From CAZVCJ01 sp964625745 (GTDB taxonomy: Bacteria; Chloroflexota; Anaerolineae; VGOG01), in assembly GCA_964625745.1 (NCBI GenBank), contig CAZVCJ010000062.1, positions 1 through 21,172 of the forward strand: 21,172 bases of DNA, written 5' to 3'. Shown here in pieces: positions 1 to 6,095 of the stretch (positions are counted from its first letter, which is position 1; each line of letters begins with the position of its first letter). The position numbers and the translations under genes are program-made. Below the pieces are notes generated by a model. That model was given only the letters and a program-made list of their open reading frames with translations. It was not told the origin of the DNA and searched no databases.

Positions 1-61
1 TGCTATTCGAGAGGGTGGGCGGACCGTTGGCGCCGGCGTGATCACTGAAATCCTCGAGTGA
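1..61 (+). CDS. tuf: Elongation factor Tu, C-terminal end only (partial)
   Basis: Reading from base 2 gives AIREGGRTVGAGVITEILE followed by TGA at 59-61. This is the highly conserved C-terminus of EF-Tu, the GTPase that delivers aminoacyl-tRNA to the ribosome; the usual ending is a variant of GGRTVGAGVVTKILE in domain 3. Only 19 residues are visible and the rest lies upstream of the window. Its position just before rpsJ matches the common str-operon arrangement (rpsL-rpsG-fusA-tuf) joined to the S10 operon. Identification is firm despite the short length because this tail is almost invariant. Confidence 0.93.
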   Translation, partial: AIREGGRTVGAGVITEILE

Positions 62-92
62 AGTAGGAGGGAAGCCTCTTGCGATGGGCGAA

Positions 93-157
93 GGTCTCGT
101 TCGACTGAGCTCACGACGAGGTCCTGACCGAGCCCTTTTCGCCTCGGTCGGGAGACC
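93..157. repeat. Compound stem-loop repeat between tuf and rpsJ
   Basis: An outer pair GGTCTC (93-98) / GAGACC (152-157) encloses a perfect inner stem GACCGAG (126-132) / CTCGGTC (143-149) with a 10-nt loop. The left part carries a degraded copy of the TTCGACTGAGCTCA-type motif that recurs at 5333, 5648, 7029 and 8218. It has no U-tract, so it does not look like an intrinsic terminator. It could be a dispersed palindromic element or an attenuator or RNA-processing hairpin between tuf and the S10 genes. Confidence 0.6.
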
Positions 158-196
158 CTCGGCGATCAAATGTGGGGAAGGAAACCCAAACAAGTT

Positions 197-505
197 ATGG
201 CCAAACAGAAGATTAGGATCCGTTTGAAAGCCTATGACCATCGAGTTCTGGACCAATCGGCGCGGCTGATAGTGGAGACAGCGGAGCGCACAGGGGCCAT
301 CGTGGTCGGCCCTGTGCCCCTGCCGACCAAGATCGAACGATTCACTGTGCAGCGCTCGCCTTTTGTGGACAAGGATTCGCAAGAGCACTTCGAGATCCGC
401 ACACACAATCGCCTCATCGATGTCGTGGATCCAGACTCAAAAACCATAGACACGCTGATGCGCCTGAACCTGCCGGCCGGCGTGGATATCGAGATCAAGC
501 TCTAG
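197..505 (+). CDS. rpsJ: 30S ribosomal protein S10
   Basis: The 102-residue product, starting MAKQKIRIRLKAYDHRVLDQ, is bacterial S10, a head protein of the 30S subunit that in many bacteria also binds NusB in antitermination. The length is that of the family. I chose ATG 197 because it gives the canonical N-terminus. An in-frame ATG at 170 would add nine residues that S10 does not normally have. A purine-rich stretch GGGGAAGGA (174-182) is the only Shine-Dalgarno-like sequence and lies about 14 nt upstream, which is somewhat far. First gene of the S10 block, 135 nt after tuf. Confidence 0.97.
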   Translation: MAKQKIRIRLKAYDHRVLDQSARLIVETAERTGAIVVGPVPLPTKIERFTVQRSPFVDKDSQEHFEIRTHNRLIDVVDPDSKTIDTLMRLNLPAGVDIEIKL

Positions 506-509
506 TCAG

Positions 510-579
510 GTGGTCAGATGGTCGAGTGGTCAGGTGGTCAACAGACCAACCGACCAACCGGCCAATAGACCAAGGACCA
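510..579. repeat. Inverted octamer array, 4 + 4 units
   Basis: Four consecutive 8-nt units of the type GTGGTCAR (510-541) are followed at once by four units of the type CNGACCAA (542-573) and a partial fifth (574-579). The second set is the reverse-complement sense of the first, so the transcript could fold into one long hairpin that can pair in several registers. The likely rplC ribosome binding site AAGGA (572-576) lies inside the right arm. A second array of the same unit family lies at 3880-3983. Confidence 0.8.
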
Positions 580-586
580 GATGATT

Positions 587-1243
587 ATGAAAAGTATCTT
601 AGGTAAGAAAGTTGGGATGACTCAGGTTTTCGATGAGAACGGGGAGGTGATTCCCGTTACTGTTATCGAGGCGGGGCCCTGTTTTGTCACCCAAAAGAAA
701 ACAGCGAAGCAAGATGGGTACACGGCCATTCAGTTGGGCTTCGAGGAAGTCAAACCCAAGCGCCTGACCCAGCCTCAGCAGGGCCATTTGCGACGGAACA
801 ACCTGCCCCCCCTGCGCCACCTCCGGGAGATCCGCATGAGCGAGGGCGAACTCGAGGACTACGAGGAAGGGCAGAAGATCAGCATTGGCGCCTTCGAGGT
901 TGGTGAGATAGTGGATGTGGTCGGCACATCCAAGGGCCGGGGCTTTGCTGGGGGGATGAAGCGGCACGGCTTCAGGGGTGGGTCTAAGACCCGTGGCCAG
1001 TCGGACCGTCAACGGTCTCCAGGCTCCATCGGTCAGGGCACCACGCCTGGCCGCGTTTACAAAGGGAAACACATGCCCGGCCGGATGGGCAATCAGCGCG
1101 TCTCTGCGCAAAGTTTGCAGGTGGTGCTGGTGGATCCTCAGCGTAACCTCTTGGCTGTGAAGGGGAACGTCCCCGGAGCCAGGAATGGGCTGTTGCTCAT
1201 CAAAGAGGCGAAAAAGACGGTCCTTACGAAAAAGAAGAGGTAG
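587..1243 (+). CDS. rplC: 50S ribosomal protein L3
   Basis: 218 residues beginning MKSILGKKVGMTQVF, the hallmark N-terminus of L3, a 50S protein that nucleates 23S rRNA folding and sends a loop toward the peptidyl transferase centre. The central glycine- and basic-rich loop (GRGFAGGMKRHGFRGG and following) is typical, as is PGRMGNQRVSAQSLQVV near the C-terminus. An in-frame ATG at 581 would add two residues. I prefer 587 because AAGGA at 572-576 is then 10 nt away and the start fits the family. The ribosome binding site lies within the preceding octamer array. Confidence 0.96.
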   Translation: MKSILGKKVGMTQVFDENGEVIPVTVIEAGPCFVTQKKTAKQDGYTAIQLGFEEVKPKRLTQPQQGHLRRNNLPPLRHLREIRMSEGELEDYEEGQKISIGAFEVGEIVDVVGTSKGRGFAGGMKRHGFRGGSKTRGQSDRQRSPGSIGQGTTPGRVYKGKHMPGRMGNQRVSAQSLQVVLVDPQRNLLAVKGNVPGARNGLLLIKEAKKTVLTKKKR

Positions 1244-1264
1244 AGACAGGAGTTGGCTGGAGAG

Positions 1265-1888
1265 ATGCGAGTTCCCGTACACAACACGGCGGGGGAAACC
1301 GTCGGCGAGATCGAGTTGCGAAAAGACATCTTCGGCGTGCCCATCAACGTGCCCGTGATGCACCAGGCTCTAGTGCGTCAGCAGGCCAATGCTCGCCTGG
1401 GCACCCATAAGACCAAGACCCGTGGCGAGGTGCGAGGGGGCGGCCGCAAGCCCTGGCGTCAAAAGGGGACGGGGCGGGCCCGGCACGGCAGCACCCGAGA
1501 GCCTCAGTGGCGAGGCGGCGGTGTAGCCCATGGGCCTCGACCGCGCAGCTATCGCCAGAAGATGCCTCGCAAGATGCGGCGTCTGGCGTATAAGTCAGCT
1601 CTCTCCGCTAAGGCTAAGGAAAGGCAGATCATCGTCCTGGACGACCTGCAGATGCTTGCTCCTAAGACGTGGGAAATGGTGTCCATTCTGGAAGCTTTGG
1701 CTGTGGACTCCAGTGCTTTGATCCTTTTGCCGGAGAAAAATGATAACGTCGAGAAGTCGGCTGGCAATCTACCCAATGTGAAGACCTTGCTCGCTCACTA
1801 CCTGAACGTGCGCGATCTCCTGGGCTACGACTACTTGCTTATGCCCCTGGGAGCCTTGGATGTCATCGAGATTATATTGGGAGACTGA
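1265..1888 (+). CDS. rplD: 50S ribosomal protein L4
   Basis: 207 residues, bacterial L4/L1e family, an early-assembly 50S protein lining the exit tunnel. The loop THKTKTRGEVRGGGRKPWRQKGTGRARHGSTREPQWRGGGVAHGP is the conserved tunnel extension of L4. An in-frame TTG at 1253 lies directly against the AGGAG (1248-1252), too close to use. ATG 1265 leaves 12 nt from that AGGAG and gives a family-typical length, so it is preferred. In enterobacteria L4 also represses its own operon, but no such leader can be judged here because the operon promoter is outside the window. Confidence 0.95.
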   Translation: MRVPVHNTAGETVGEIELRKDIFGVPINVPVMHQALVRQQANARLGTHKTKTRGEVRGGGRKPWRQKGTGRARHGSTREPQWRGGGVAHGPRPRSYRQKMPRKMRRLAYKSALSAKAKERQIIVLDDLQMLAPKTWEMVSILEALAVDSSALILLPEKNDNVEKSAGNLPNVKTLLAHYLNVRDLLGYDYLLMPLGALDVIEIILGD

Positions 1889-1895
1889 AGACTAG

Positions 1896-1996
1896 AGAAA
1901 CCAGGTTTTTCTGGCTCTGCCGTAGTTTCTTGGAGTGTCGGAAGTGGCTGCAATTGTGCGTGTTTTGGATACAGCGGCTTCAAAAACCTGGTTTCT
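1896..1996. repeat. MITE-like element with 15-bp perfect terminal inverted repeats
   Basis: AGAAACCAGGTTTTT (1896-1910) and its exact reverse complement (1982-1996) bound a 101-bp segment between rplD and rplW. The inside holds no open frame of note and no obvious secondary palindrome. The rplW ribosome binding site GGGGGA (1997-2002) begins at the very next base. Size and ends suit a small non-autonomous mobile or REP-like element; no target-site duplication is clear. Confidence 0.75.
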
Positions 1997-2011
1997 GGGG
2001 GACGAAGTACA

Positions 2012-2302
2012 ATGAACATCTACGAGATTTTGAAACGCCCTATCACTACAGAGAAGAGCGGCATCCTGTCGGATCATTACGGCCAGTATGCTTTTGAAGT
2101 TGATCGCCGAGCCAATAAGATCCAGGTCAAGGAGGCTGTGGAGAAGATCTTCGATGTTGACGTTATCTCCGTCAATACCATAAACATGCCAGCCAAGAGA
2201 GGGCGTTTTGGGCGGCGTCAGATAGTTAGGAAGCCTGCCTGGAAGAAAGCGGTGGTCAAATTGGCGCCGGGGCAGCGCATTGAGTTCTTCGAAGGGGTGT
2301 AG
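2012..2302 (+). CDS. rplW: 50S ribosomal protein L23
   Basis: 96 residues starting MNIYEILKRPITTEKSGIL, the usual L23 N-terminus. L23 sits at the polypeptide exit site and is the docking point for trigger factor and SRP. The middle segment VKEAVEKIFDVDVISVNTINMPAKRGRFGRR is the conserved RNA-binding loop. ATG 2012 has GGGGGA 9 nt upstream. Its length is normal. It ends 3 nt before rplB, so the two are probably translationally coupled. Confidence 0.96.
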   Translation: MNIYEILKRPITTEKSGILSDHYGQYAFEVDRRANKIQVKEAVEKIFDVDVISVNTINMPAKRGRFGRRQIVRKPAWKKAVVKLAPGQRIEFFEGV

Positions 2303-2305
2303 CGT

Positions 2306-3142
2306 ATGCCTGTTAAGATTTATAAACCCACCTCGCCGGGGCGGCGGGGAATGAGTGGTTTTGACTTCGAGGAGATAACCGAAGCTAGCCCTGAGAAGTC
2401 GCTTTTAGCCCCCTTGTACAAAAAGGCTGGGCGGAATGTGCGGGGCAAGATCACCGTTCGCCACCGGGGCGGCGGCCACAAACGAAGGTACCGCATCATT
2501 GATTTCAAGCGGGATAAGATGGGTATCCCGGCGCGGGTGAATTCCATTGAGTACGATCCGAATCGGACAGCGCGCATTGCTCTCTTGTTCTACGCCGATG
2601 GCGAGAAACGCTATATCGTCGCCCCCCTGGGCTTGCGAGTGGACGACGCACTCATGTCTGGCCCTGAGGCCGAGATCCGGGTGGGCAACGCCCTGCCCAT
2701 TGCCAACATCCCGGCGGGCACTCTAATCCACAACATCGAGTTGAAGCAGGGGAAGGGCGGGCAGTTAGTGCGCTCCGCTGGTTGTTCGGCTCAGCTCCTG
2801 GCTAAGGAGGGCAAGTATGCCCACGTTCGTTTGCCTTCGGGGGAAGTGCGCCTGGTACAACAGGCGTGCATGGCCACCATCGGCCAGATAGGTAACACTG
2901 AGCACGGTAACATCAGGCTGGGCAAGGCCGGGCGCAGGCGTTGGATGGGCTGGCGGCCTTCGGTGCGGGGCTCGGCGATGAGCCCGCGCGATCACCCTCA
3001 CGGCGGCGGGGAGGGGCGCACGCCCATCGGGATGCCCTCGCCCAAGTCACCGTGGGGCAAGCCCACGCTAGGCAAGAAGACCCGCAAGCGTAAGGATACG
3101 AGTAAGTGGATCGTGCGCCGGCGGAGTAAGAAGAGGAGATGA
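2306..3142 (+). CDS. rplB: 50S ribosomal protein L2
   Basis: 278 residues, the universal L2 protein needed for subunit association and peptidyl transferase activity. The C-terminal motif SPRDHPHGGGEGRTPIG contains the conserved histidine near the catalytic centre. The N-terminal MPVKIYKPTSPGRRGMSG and central ITVRHRGGGHKRRYRIIDFKR are classic. The start ATG 2306 uses a GAAGGGG (2291-2297) embedded in the end of rplW. The basic C-terminus (RKRKDTSKWIVRRRSKKRR) is normal. Confidence 0.97.
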   Translation: MPVKIYKPTSPGRRGMSGFDFEEITEASPEKSLLAPLYKKAGRNVRGKITVRHRGGGHKRRYRIIDFKRDKMGIPARVNSIEYDPNRTARIALLFYADGEKRYIVAPLGLRVDDALMSGPEAEIRVGNALPIANIPAGTLIHNIELKQGKGGQLVRSAGCSAQLLAKEGKYAHVRLPSGEVRLVQQACMATIGQIGNTEHGNIRLGKAGRRRWMGWRPSVRGSAMSPRDHPHGGGEGRTPIGMPSPKSPWGKPTLGKKTRKRKDTSKWIVRRRSKKRR

Positions 3143-3212
3143 GGTAATGAGGCAACGAGGCAATGAGTCAACAAGGCTACCGTTAACTCGTTACTCGTTA
3201 ACTCGTTGCCTT
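3141..3212. repeat. Inverted octamer array between rplB and rpsS
   Basis: Units GAGGTAAT, GAGGCAAC, GAGGCAAT, GAGTCAAC and AAGGCTAC run in 8-nt phase from the rplB stop codon (which they overlap by two bases). They are followed by units of opposite sense: CGTTAACT, CGTTACT (7 nt), CGTTAACT, CGTTGCC. GGCAACGAG (3151-3159) has its exact complement in CTCGTTGCC (3202-3210). The strong rpsS ribosome binding site TTGGAGG starts at 3215. The unit differs from the 510 array but the architecture is the same. Confidence 0.78.
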
Positions 3213-3226
3213 ACTTGGAGGTTGCT

Positions 3227-3511
3227 ATGGCGAGGTCGCTAAAGAAGGGACCCTATGTGGAACCCAAGCTGCTCAGGAAGATTGAGGACATGAACAAGCA
3301 GGGCGAGAAGCGCGTGATCAAGACGTGGTCGCGAGCTTCGACCGTCTTTCCCCAGATGGTTGGCCACACCATCGCGGTGCACGACGGAAGGCGTCATGTG
3401 CCCATCTACGTAACTGAGAACATGGTGGGGCACAAACTGGGGGAGTTCGCTCCGACTCGGACTTACCGTGGACATGCCTATAGAGAGAAGAAGACCAGAG
3501 TCAGGAAGTAG
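3227..3511 (+). CDS. rpsS: 30S ribosomal protein S19
   Basis: 94 residues starting MARSLKKGPYVEPKLLRKIE, canonical S19, which pairs with S13 in the 30S head near the A-site tRNA. Conserved stretches include IKTWSRASTVFPQMVGHTIAVHDGRRHVPIYVTENMVGHKLGEFAPTR. I chose ATG 3227, with TTGGAGG 5 nt upstream. The in-frame ATG at 3206 lies inside the preceding repeat and would add seven residues foreign to the family. It ends 5 nt before rplV. Confidence 0.96.
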   Translation: MARSLKKGPYVEPKLLRKIEDMNKQGEKRVIKTWSRASTVFPQMVGHTIAVHDGRRHVPIYVTENMVGHKLGEFAPTRTYRGHAYREKKTRVRK

Positions 3512-3516
3512 TAGCG

Positions 3517-3879
3517 ATGGAAGAAAGCACGACTTTTGAAGTTAGAGCAATCGTCAAATACGTGCCTATGTCGCCGCGTAAGGTGCGCCTCGTCATAGGT
3601 CAGGTGCGAGGCATGGCGGCGGATGAGGCTTTGGCCATCCTCAAGTTCACCCCCAAGGCAGCGGCGAAGCCGGTGGCTAAGCTTATTAAGTCGGCTATTG
3701 CCAACGCCGAGGAGAACTATGGGCTGTCCCGGGAGGATCTATACATCTCCCAAATATTCGCTGACGTCGGCCCTACCCACAAGCGGTGGAAGGCTGGGGC
3801 CAGGGGGAGAGCCAAGCCCAGGTTGAAGCGCTCATCTCATGTCACCGTTGTCCTCGAGGAAATGAAAATTGGAAGTTAA
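3517..3879 (+). CDS. rplV: 50S ribosomal protein L22
   Basis: 120 residues. YVPMSPRKVRLVIGQVRGMAADEALAILKF and the hairpin GPTHKRWKAGARGRAKPRLKRSSHVTVVLEE are diagnostic of L22. This protein spans the 50S exit tunnel, and its beta-hairpin reaches the constriction together with L4. ATG 3517 follows AGGAAG within the end of rpsS. Length is normal. The downstream gap is filled by the second GTGGTCA-type octamer array. Confidence 0.96.
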   Translation: MEESTTFEVRAIVKYVPMSPRKVRLVIGQVRGMAADEALAILKFTPKAAAKPVAKLIKSAIANAEENYGLSREDLYISQIFADVGPTHKRWKAGARGRAKPRLKRSSHVTVVLEEMKIGS

Positions 3880-3983
3880 GTGGTCGAGTGGTCAAGTGGT
3901 CAGGTGGTCCTTGGTCGAATGATCAAGTGGCTCGAAAATCGAAGGGCCACTTGACCAGGGACTACCCGACCATCTGACCAACT
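3880..3983. repeat. Long inverted octamer array between rplV and rpsC
   Basis: About thirteen 8-nt blocks fill the gap. It begins GTGGTCGA, GTGGTCAA, GTGGTCAG, GTGGTCCT, passes through degenerate units, and ends with opposite-sense units TGACCAGG, GACTACCC, GACCATCT, GACCAACT. The first unit begins at the base right after the rplV stop, and the rpsC ribosome binding site AAGGGAGG (3985-3992) follows immediately. GTGGTC on the left and GACCA(N) on the right can pair in several registers. Same unit family as 510-579. Confidence 0.78.
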
Positions 3984-3997
3984 GAAGGGAGGATCAA

Positions 3998-4651
3998 TTG
4001 GGACGTAAGGTACATCCTCTAGGTTTCAGGCTGGGGATAATCAAAGATTGGCAAGCGCGGTGGTTTGCTACTGGTGAGGAATATGCCGATCTCTTGCAGG
4101 AAGATCTGGATATCCGCCAGTTGATACGTGACGAGATGGGACAGGCTGGCATCTCCAAGATCGAAATCGAGCGTTTCCCCAAGCGAGTCAGCCTTACTAT
4201 TTGGACGGCTAAACCGGGCATCATCATCGGGCGCAAAGGGGTGAACGTCAGGGCCTTGCGGCAGAATTTGGAGGAGTTATCCCAAAAGAAGGTTCGCATT
4301 GATGTCCAGGAGGTCGAACGGCCCGAATTGGATGCCTACCTCGTGGCCGAGAATATAGCTTCCCAGTTGCAGCGGCGGATTTCCCACAGCCGGGCGATGA
4401 AAAGGGCGACAACTCAGACCATGCGCATGGGCGCGGAGGGAATCAAGATAAGTTGTAGCGGCCGCTTGACCGGAGCTGAGATGGCCCGCCGGGAGTGGGT
4501 GATGGAGGGGCGGGTGCCCCGCAACACCCTGCGAGCCGATATTGATTATGGCTTTGCTGAAGCTCGGACCACTTATGGCCGCATCGGCATCAAGGTCTGG
4601 ATCTACAAGGGCGAGGTCTTGCCCGAAGCAGCGGAAGCGGCGACCAGTTGA
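3998..4651 (+). CDS. rpsC: 30S ribosomal protein S3
   Basis: 217 residues. S3 forms the mRNA entry channel with S4 and S5 and contributes to ribosomal helicase activity. MGRKVHPLGFRLGIIKDWQARWFA is the usual N-terminus, and the type-II KH domain carries the loop GIIIGRKGVNVRALRQNL. The C-terminal domain GRLTGAEMARREWVMEGRVPRNTLRADIDYGFAEA is canonical. The start is TTG (3998), supported by AAGGGAGG 5 nt upstream and by the conserved N-terminus; no ATG serves better. Confidence 0.96.
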   Translation: MGRKVHPLGFRLGIIKDWQARWFATGEEYADLLQEDLDIRQLIRDEMGQAGISKIEIERFPKRVSLTIWTAKPGIIIGRKGVNVRALRQNLEELSQKKVRIDVQEVERPELDAYLVAENIASQLQRRISHSRAMKRATTQTMRMGAEGIKISCSGRLTGAEMARREWVMEGRVPRNTLRADIDYGFAEARTTYGRIGIKVWIYKGEVLPEAAEAATS

Positions 4652-4659
4652 ACCGGTTT

Positions 4660-4692
4660 AGGTGCAACACACTTTCAAAGTGCGTTGCACCT
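4660..4692. repeat. 33-bp palindrome between rpsC and rplP
   Basis: AGGTGCAAC (4660-4668) pairs with GTTGCACCT (4684-4692), and CACTTT (470-75 region, 4670-4675) with AAAGTG (4677-4682), leaving one A/C mismatch and a single central C. This is almost a perfect palindrome of 33 nt. No run of T follows, so it is not a classical terminator. It resembles small dispersed palindromes rather than a protein operator, but its function is unknown. Confidence 0.75.
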
Positions 4693-4718
4693 GGCTTGCC
4701 AATGGAGAGTGAATCATT

Positions 4719-5132
4719 ATGTTGATGCCCAAGAGAGTTAAGTATCGCAAACAGATGCGGGGCCGTATGAAAGGCCGGGCCTCACGGGGAGCCACGGTGG
4801 CCTTTGGCGATTACGGCCTTCAGGCTTTGGAGCCTTGCTGGATGACCAGCCGTCAGATTGAGGCTGCCCGAAGGGCCATCGTCCGCCATGTCAAGCGACG
4901 AGCGAAGGTATGGATAAGGGTGTTTCCCGATAAGCCTGTCACCAAGAAGCCCGCCGAAACGCGGATGGGCAAGGGCAAGGGTGCGGTGGATCATTGGGTG
5001 GCGGTGGTTAAGCCAGGACGGATCCTTTTTGAGATGGCTGGCGTTAGCGAGGATGTGGCTCGAGAAGCCATGCGCCTGGCCTCGCACAAGTTGCCTATCC
5101 AAACCCAGTTCGTGGCTCGGTTGGAGATATAG
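4719..5132 (+). CDS. rplP: 50S ribosomal protein L16
   Basis: 137 residues starting MLMPKRVKYRKQMRGRMKGRA, typical of bacterial L16, which contacts the A-site and P-site tRNA elbow. Conserved segments FGDYGLQALEPCWMTSRQIEAARRAI and KPAETRMGKGKGAVDHWVAVVKPGRILFEM are present. ATG 4719 has GGAGAG about 9 nt upstream. The in-frame ATG at 4725 would remove the conserved MLMPKR start. It is followed after 8 nt by rpmC. Confidence 0.96.
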   Translation: MLMPKRVKYRKQMRGRMKGRASRGATVAFGDYGLQALEPCWMTSRQIEAARRAIVRHVKRRAKVWIRVFPDKPVTKKPAETRMGKGKGAVDHWVAVVKPGRILFEMAGVSEDVAREAMRLASHKLPIQTQFVARLEI

Positions 5133-5140
5133 GGGGTCTG

Positions 5141-5344
5141 ATGGAGGCGCGTGAGATTCGAGCTATGGCTACGGAGGAGATCCGGCGCAAGCTGGACGAA
5201 ACCCACGAGGAGCTTTTCAACCTGCGGTTCCAATGGTCAGCCAGGCAACTGAAGGACAGCAACCGCCTTACCCAGGTGAGGCGGGATGTTGCTCGCCTGA
5301 AGACCATCCTGCACGAGAGGGAGTTGGCCCAGTACTTCGACTAG
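5141..5344 (+). CDS. rpmC: 50S ribosomal protein L29
   Basis: 67 residues, two-helix L29 at the exit tunnel rim beside L23. The body ATEEIRRKLDETHEELFNLRFQWSARQLKDSNRLTQVRRDVARLKTILHERE matches the family. The ribosome binding site AGGGGGT overlaps the rplP stop. Its last residues (YFD) and its TAG stop lie inside the left copy of a 24-bp inverted repeat (5333-5356), so the repeat sets the end of this protein. Length remains normal. Confidence 0.94.
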   Translation: MEAREIRAMATEEIRRKLDETHEELFNLRFQWSARQLKDSNRLTQVRRDVARLKTILHERELAQYFD

Positions 5345-5356
5345 GCTCAGCACAAG
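5333..5356. repeat. Left copy of 24-bp inverted repeat bracketing rpsQ
   Basis: This segment starts TACTTCGACTAGGCTCAG and is the reverse complement of 5648-5671 with 23 of 24 bases matching. It contains the last three sense codons and the TAG stop of rpmC. The core CTTCGACTAGGCTCAG-CACAAG is a variant of a motif also seen in degenerate form at 8218-8236 and 7029-7075. Confidence 0.8.
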
Positions 5357-5376
5357 CTTTGGGAGGGACAGGACTA

Positions 5377-5628
5377 ATGAAGGGACAGCGTAAGCGGTTG
5401 ACCGGTCGTGTGACCAGTGATAAGATGGACAAGACCGTCGTGGTGGAGGTCGAGAGTCTGAAACGTCATCGTCTTTATGGTAAGGTAATGAAGAGAACCA
5501 AGAAGTACATGGCTCACGATGAGGAAAATGCATGTCGCATCGGAGACCTGGTGCGTATCATCGAGTCGAGACCCTTGAGCCGCCGGAAGCATTGGGTCGT
5601 TGGAGAGATAATGGAGACTGGGAACTAA
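5377..5628 (+). CDS. rpsQ: 30S ribosomal protein S17
   Basis: 83 residues, OB-fold S17, a primary 16S rRNA binder of the 30S body. GRVTSDKMDKTVVVEVESLKRHRLYGKVMKRTKKYMAHDE and the downstream GDLVRIIESRPLSRRKHWVVGEI are canonical. ATG 5377 gives the expected N-terminus (MKGQRKRLTGRV), with GGGAGGG (5361-5367) 9 nt upstream. The frame stays open further upstream to 5233, but that part overlaps rpmC and is not S17-like. The gene is bracketed by a 24-bp inverted repeat. Confidence 0.95.
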   Translation: MKGQRKRLTGRVTSDKMDKTVVVEVESLKRHRLYGKVMKRTKKYMAHDEENACRIGDLVRIIESRPLSRRKHWVVGEIMETGN

Positions 5629-5647
5629 TAGCGACCAGCATCCGGAA

Positions 5648-5671
5648 CTTGTACTGAGCCTAGTCGAAGTA
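5648..5671. repeat. Right copy of 24-bp inverted repeat bracketing rpsQ
   Basis: It begins CTTGTACTGAGCCTAGTC and complements 5333-5356 with one mismatch (A at 5653). It lies in the rpsQ-rplN gap, 16 nt before the rplN start. The two copies are 291 nt apart, with rpsQ and its ribosome binding site between them. Confidence 0.8.
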
Positions 5672-5687
5672 TTGGGGAGAGTGGGGA

Positions 5688-6056
5688 ATGATTCAGCAGG
5701 AATCCAGGCTGCGGATAGCCGACAACACTGGCGCCAAAGAGATACTGTGCATCAGGGTACTGGGTGGCTCGGCGCGTCGTTATGGGAGGGTAGGCGATGT
5801 CATCGTCGCTTCGGTCAAACAGACCACTCCCATGAGCTCGGTCAAGAAAGGTGAGGTGGTGCGGGCAGTCATCGTCCGCACAGCCAAGGAGTACAGTCGC
5901 TCCGATGGCTCTTGTATTCGATTTGACGAAAACGCGGCCGTCATCCTGGATGATCATCAGAATCCCAGAGGGACACGCATCTTCGGCCCCGTTGGCAGGG
6001 AGCTTCGCGACAAAGGGTTCATGAAAATCGTCTCTCTGGCCCCAGAGGTACTGTAG
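5688..6056 (+). CDS. rplN: 50S ribosomal protein L14
   Basis: 122 residues, exactly the usual length. MIQQESRLRIADNTGAKEILCIRVLGGSARRYGRVGDVIVASVK and CIRFDENAAVILDDHQNPRGTRIFGPVGRELRDKGFMKIVSLAPEVL are hallmark L14 sequence. L14 lies on the 50S interface, bridges to 16S rRNA and is the binding site of the RsfS silencing factor. ATG 5688 is preceded by a purine-rich GGGGAGAGTGGGGA. First gene of the spc block. Confidence 0.97.
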   Translation: MIQQESRLRIADNTGAKEILCIRVLGGSARRYGRVGDVIVASVKQTTPMSSVKKGEVVRAVIVRTAKEYSRSDGSCIRFDENAAVILDDHQNPRGTRIFGPVGRELRDKGFMKIVSLAPEVL

Positions 6057-6095
6057 CAGGTTGTAGCTAATTGCCATCTACTGAGGAGATAGGTG

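Noticed and set aside
510..579. Octamer and heptamer arrays considered as CRISPR arrays
   Set aside because: Units are 7-8 nt with no spacers of constant length, and opposite-sense arms are present; no cas genes are in the window.
599..1363. Long minus-strand open frame of 254 codons opposite rplC and rplD
   Set aside because: Antisense shadow of L3, which is certain on the + strand; no ribosome binding site and no recognisable protein features.
4660..4692. Palindrome considered as a rho-independent terminator
   Set aside because: No T-tract follows and the operon clearly continues with rplP in the same direction.
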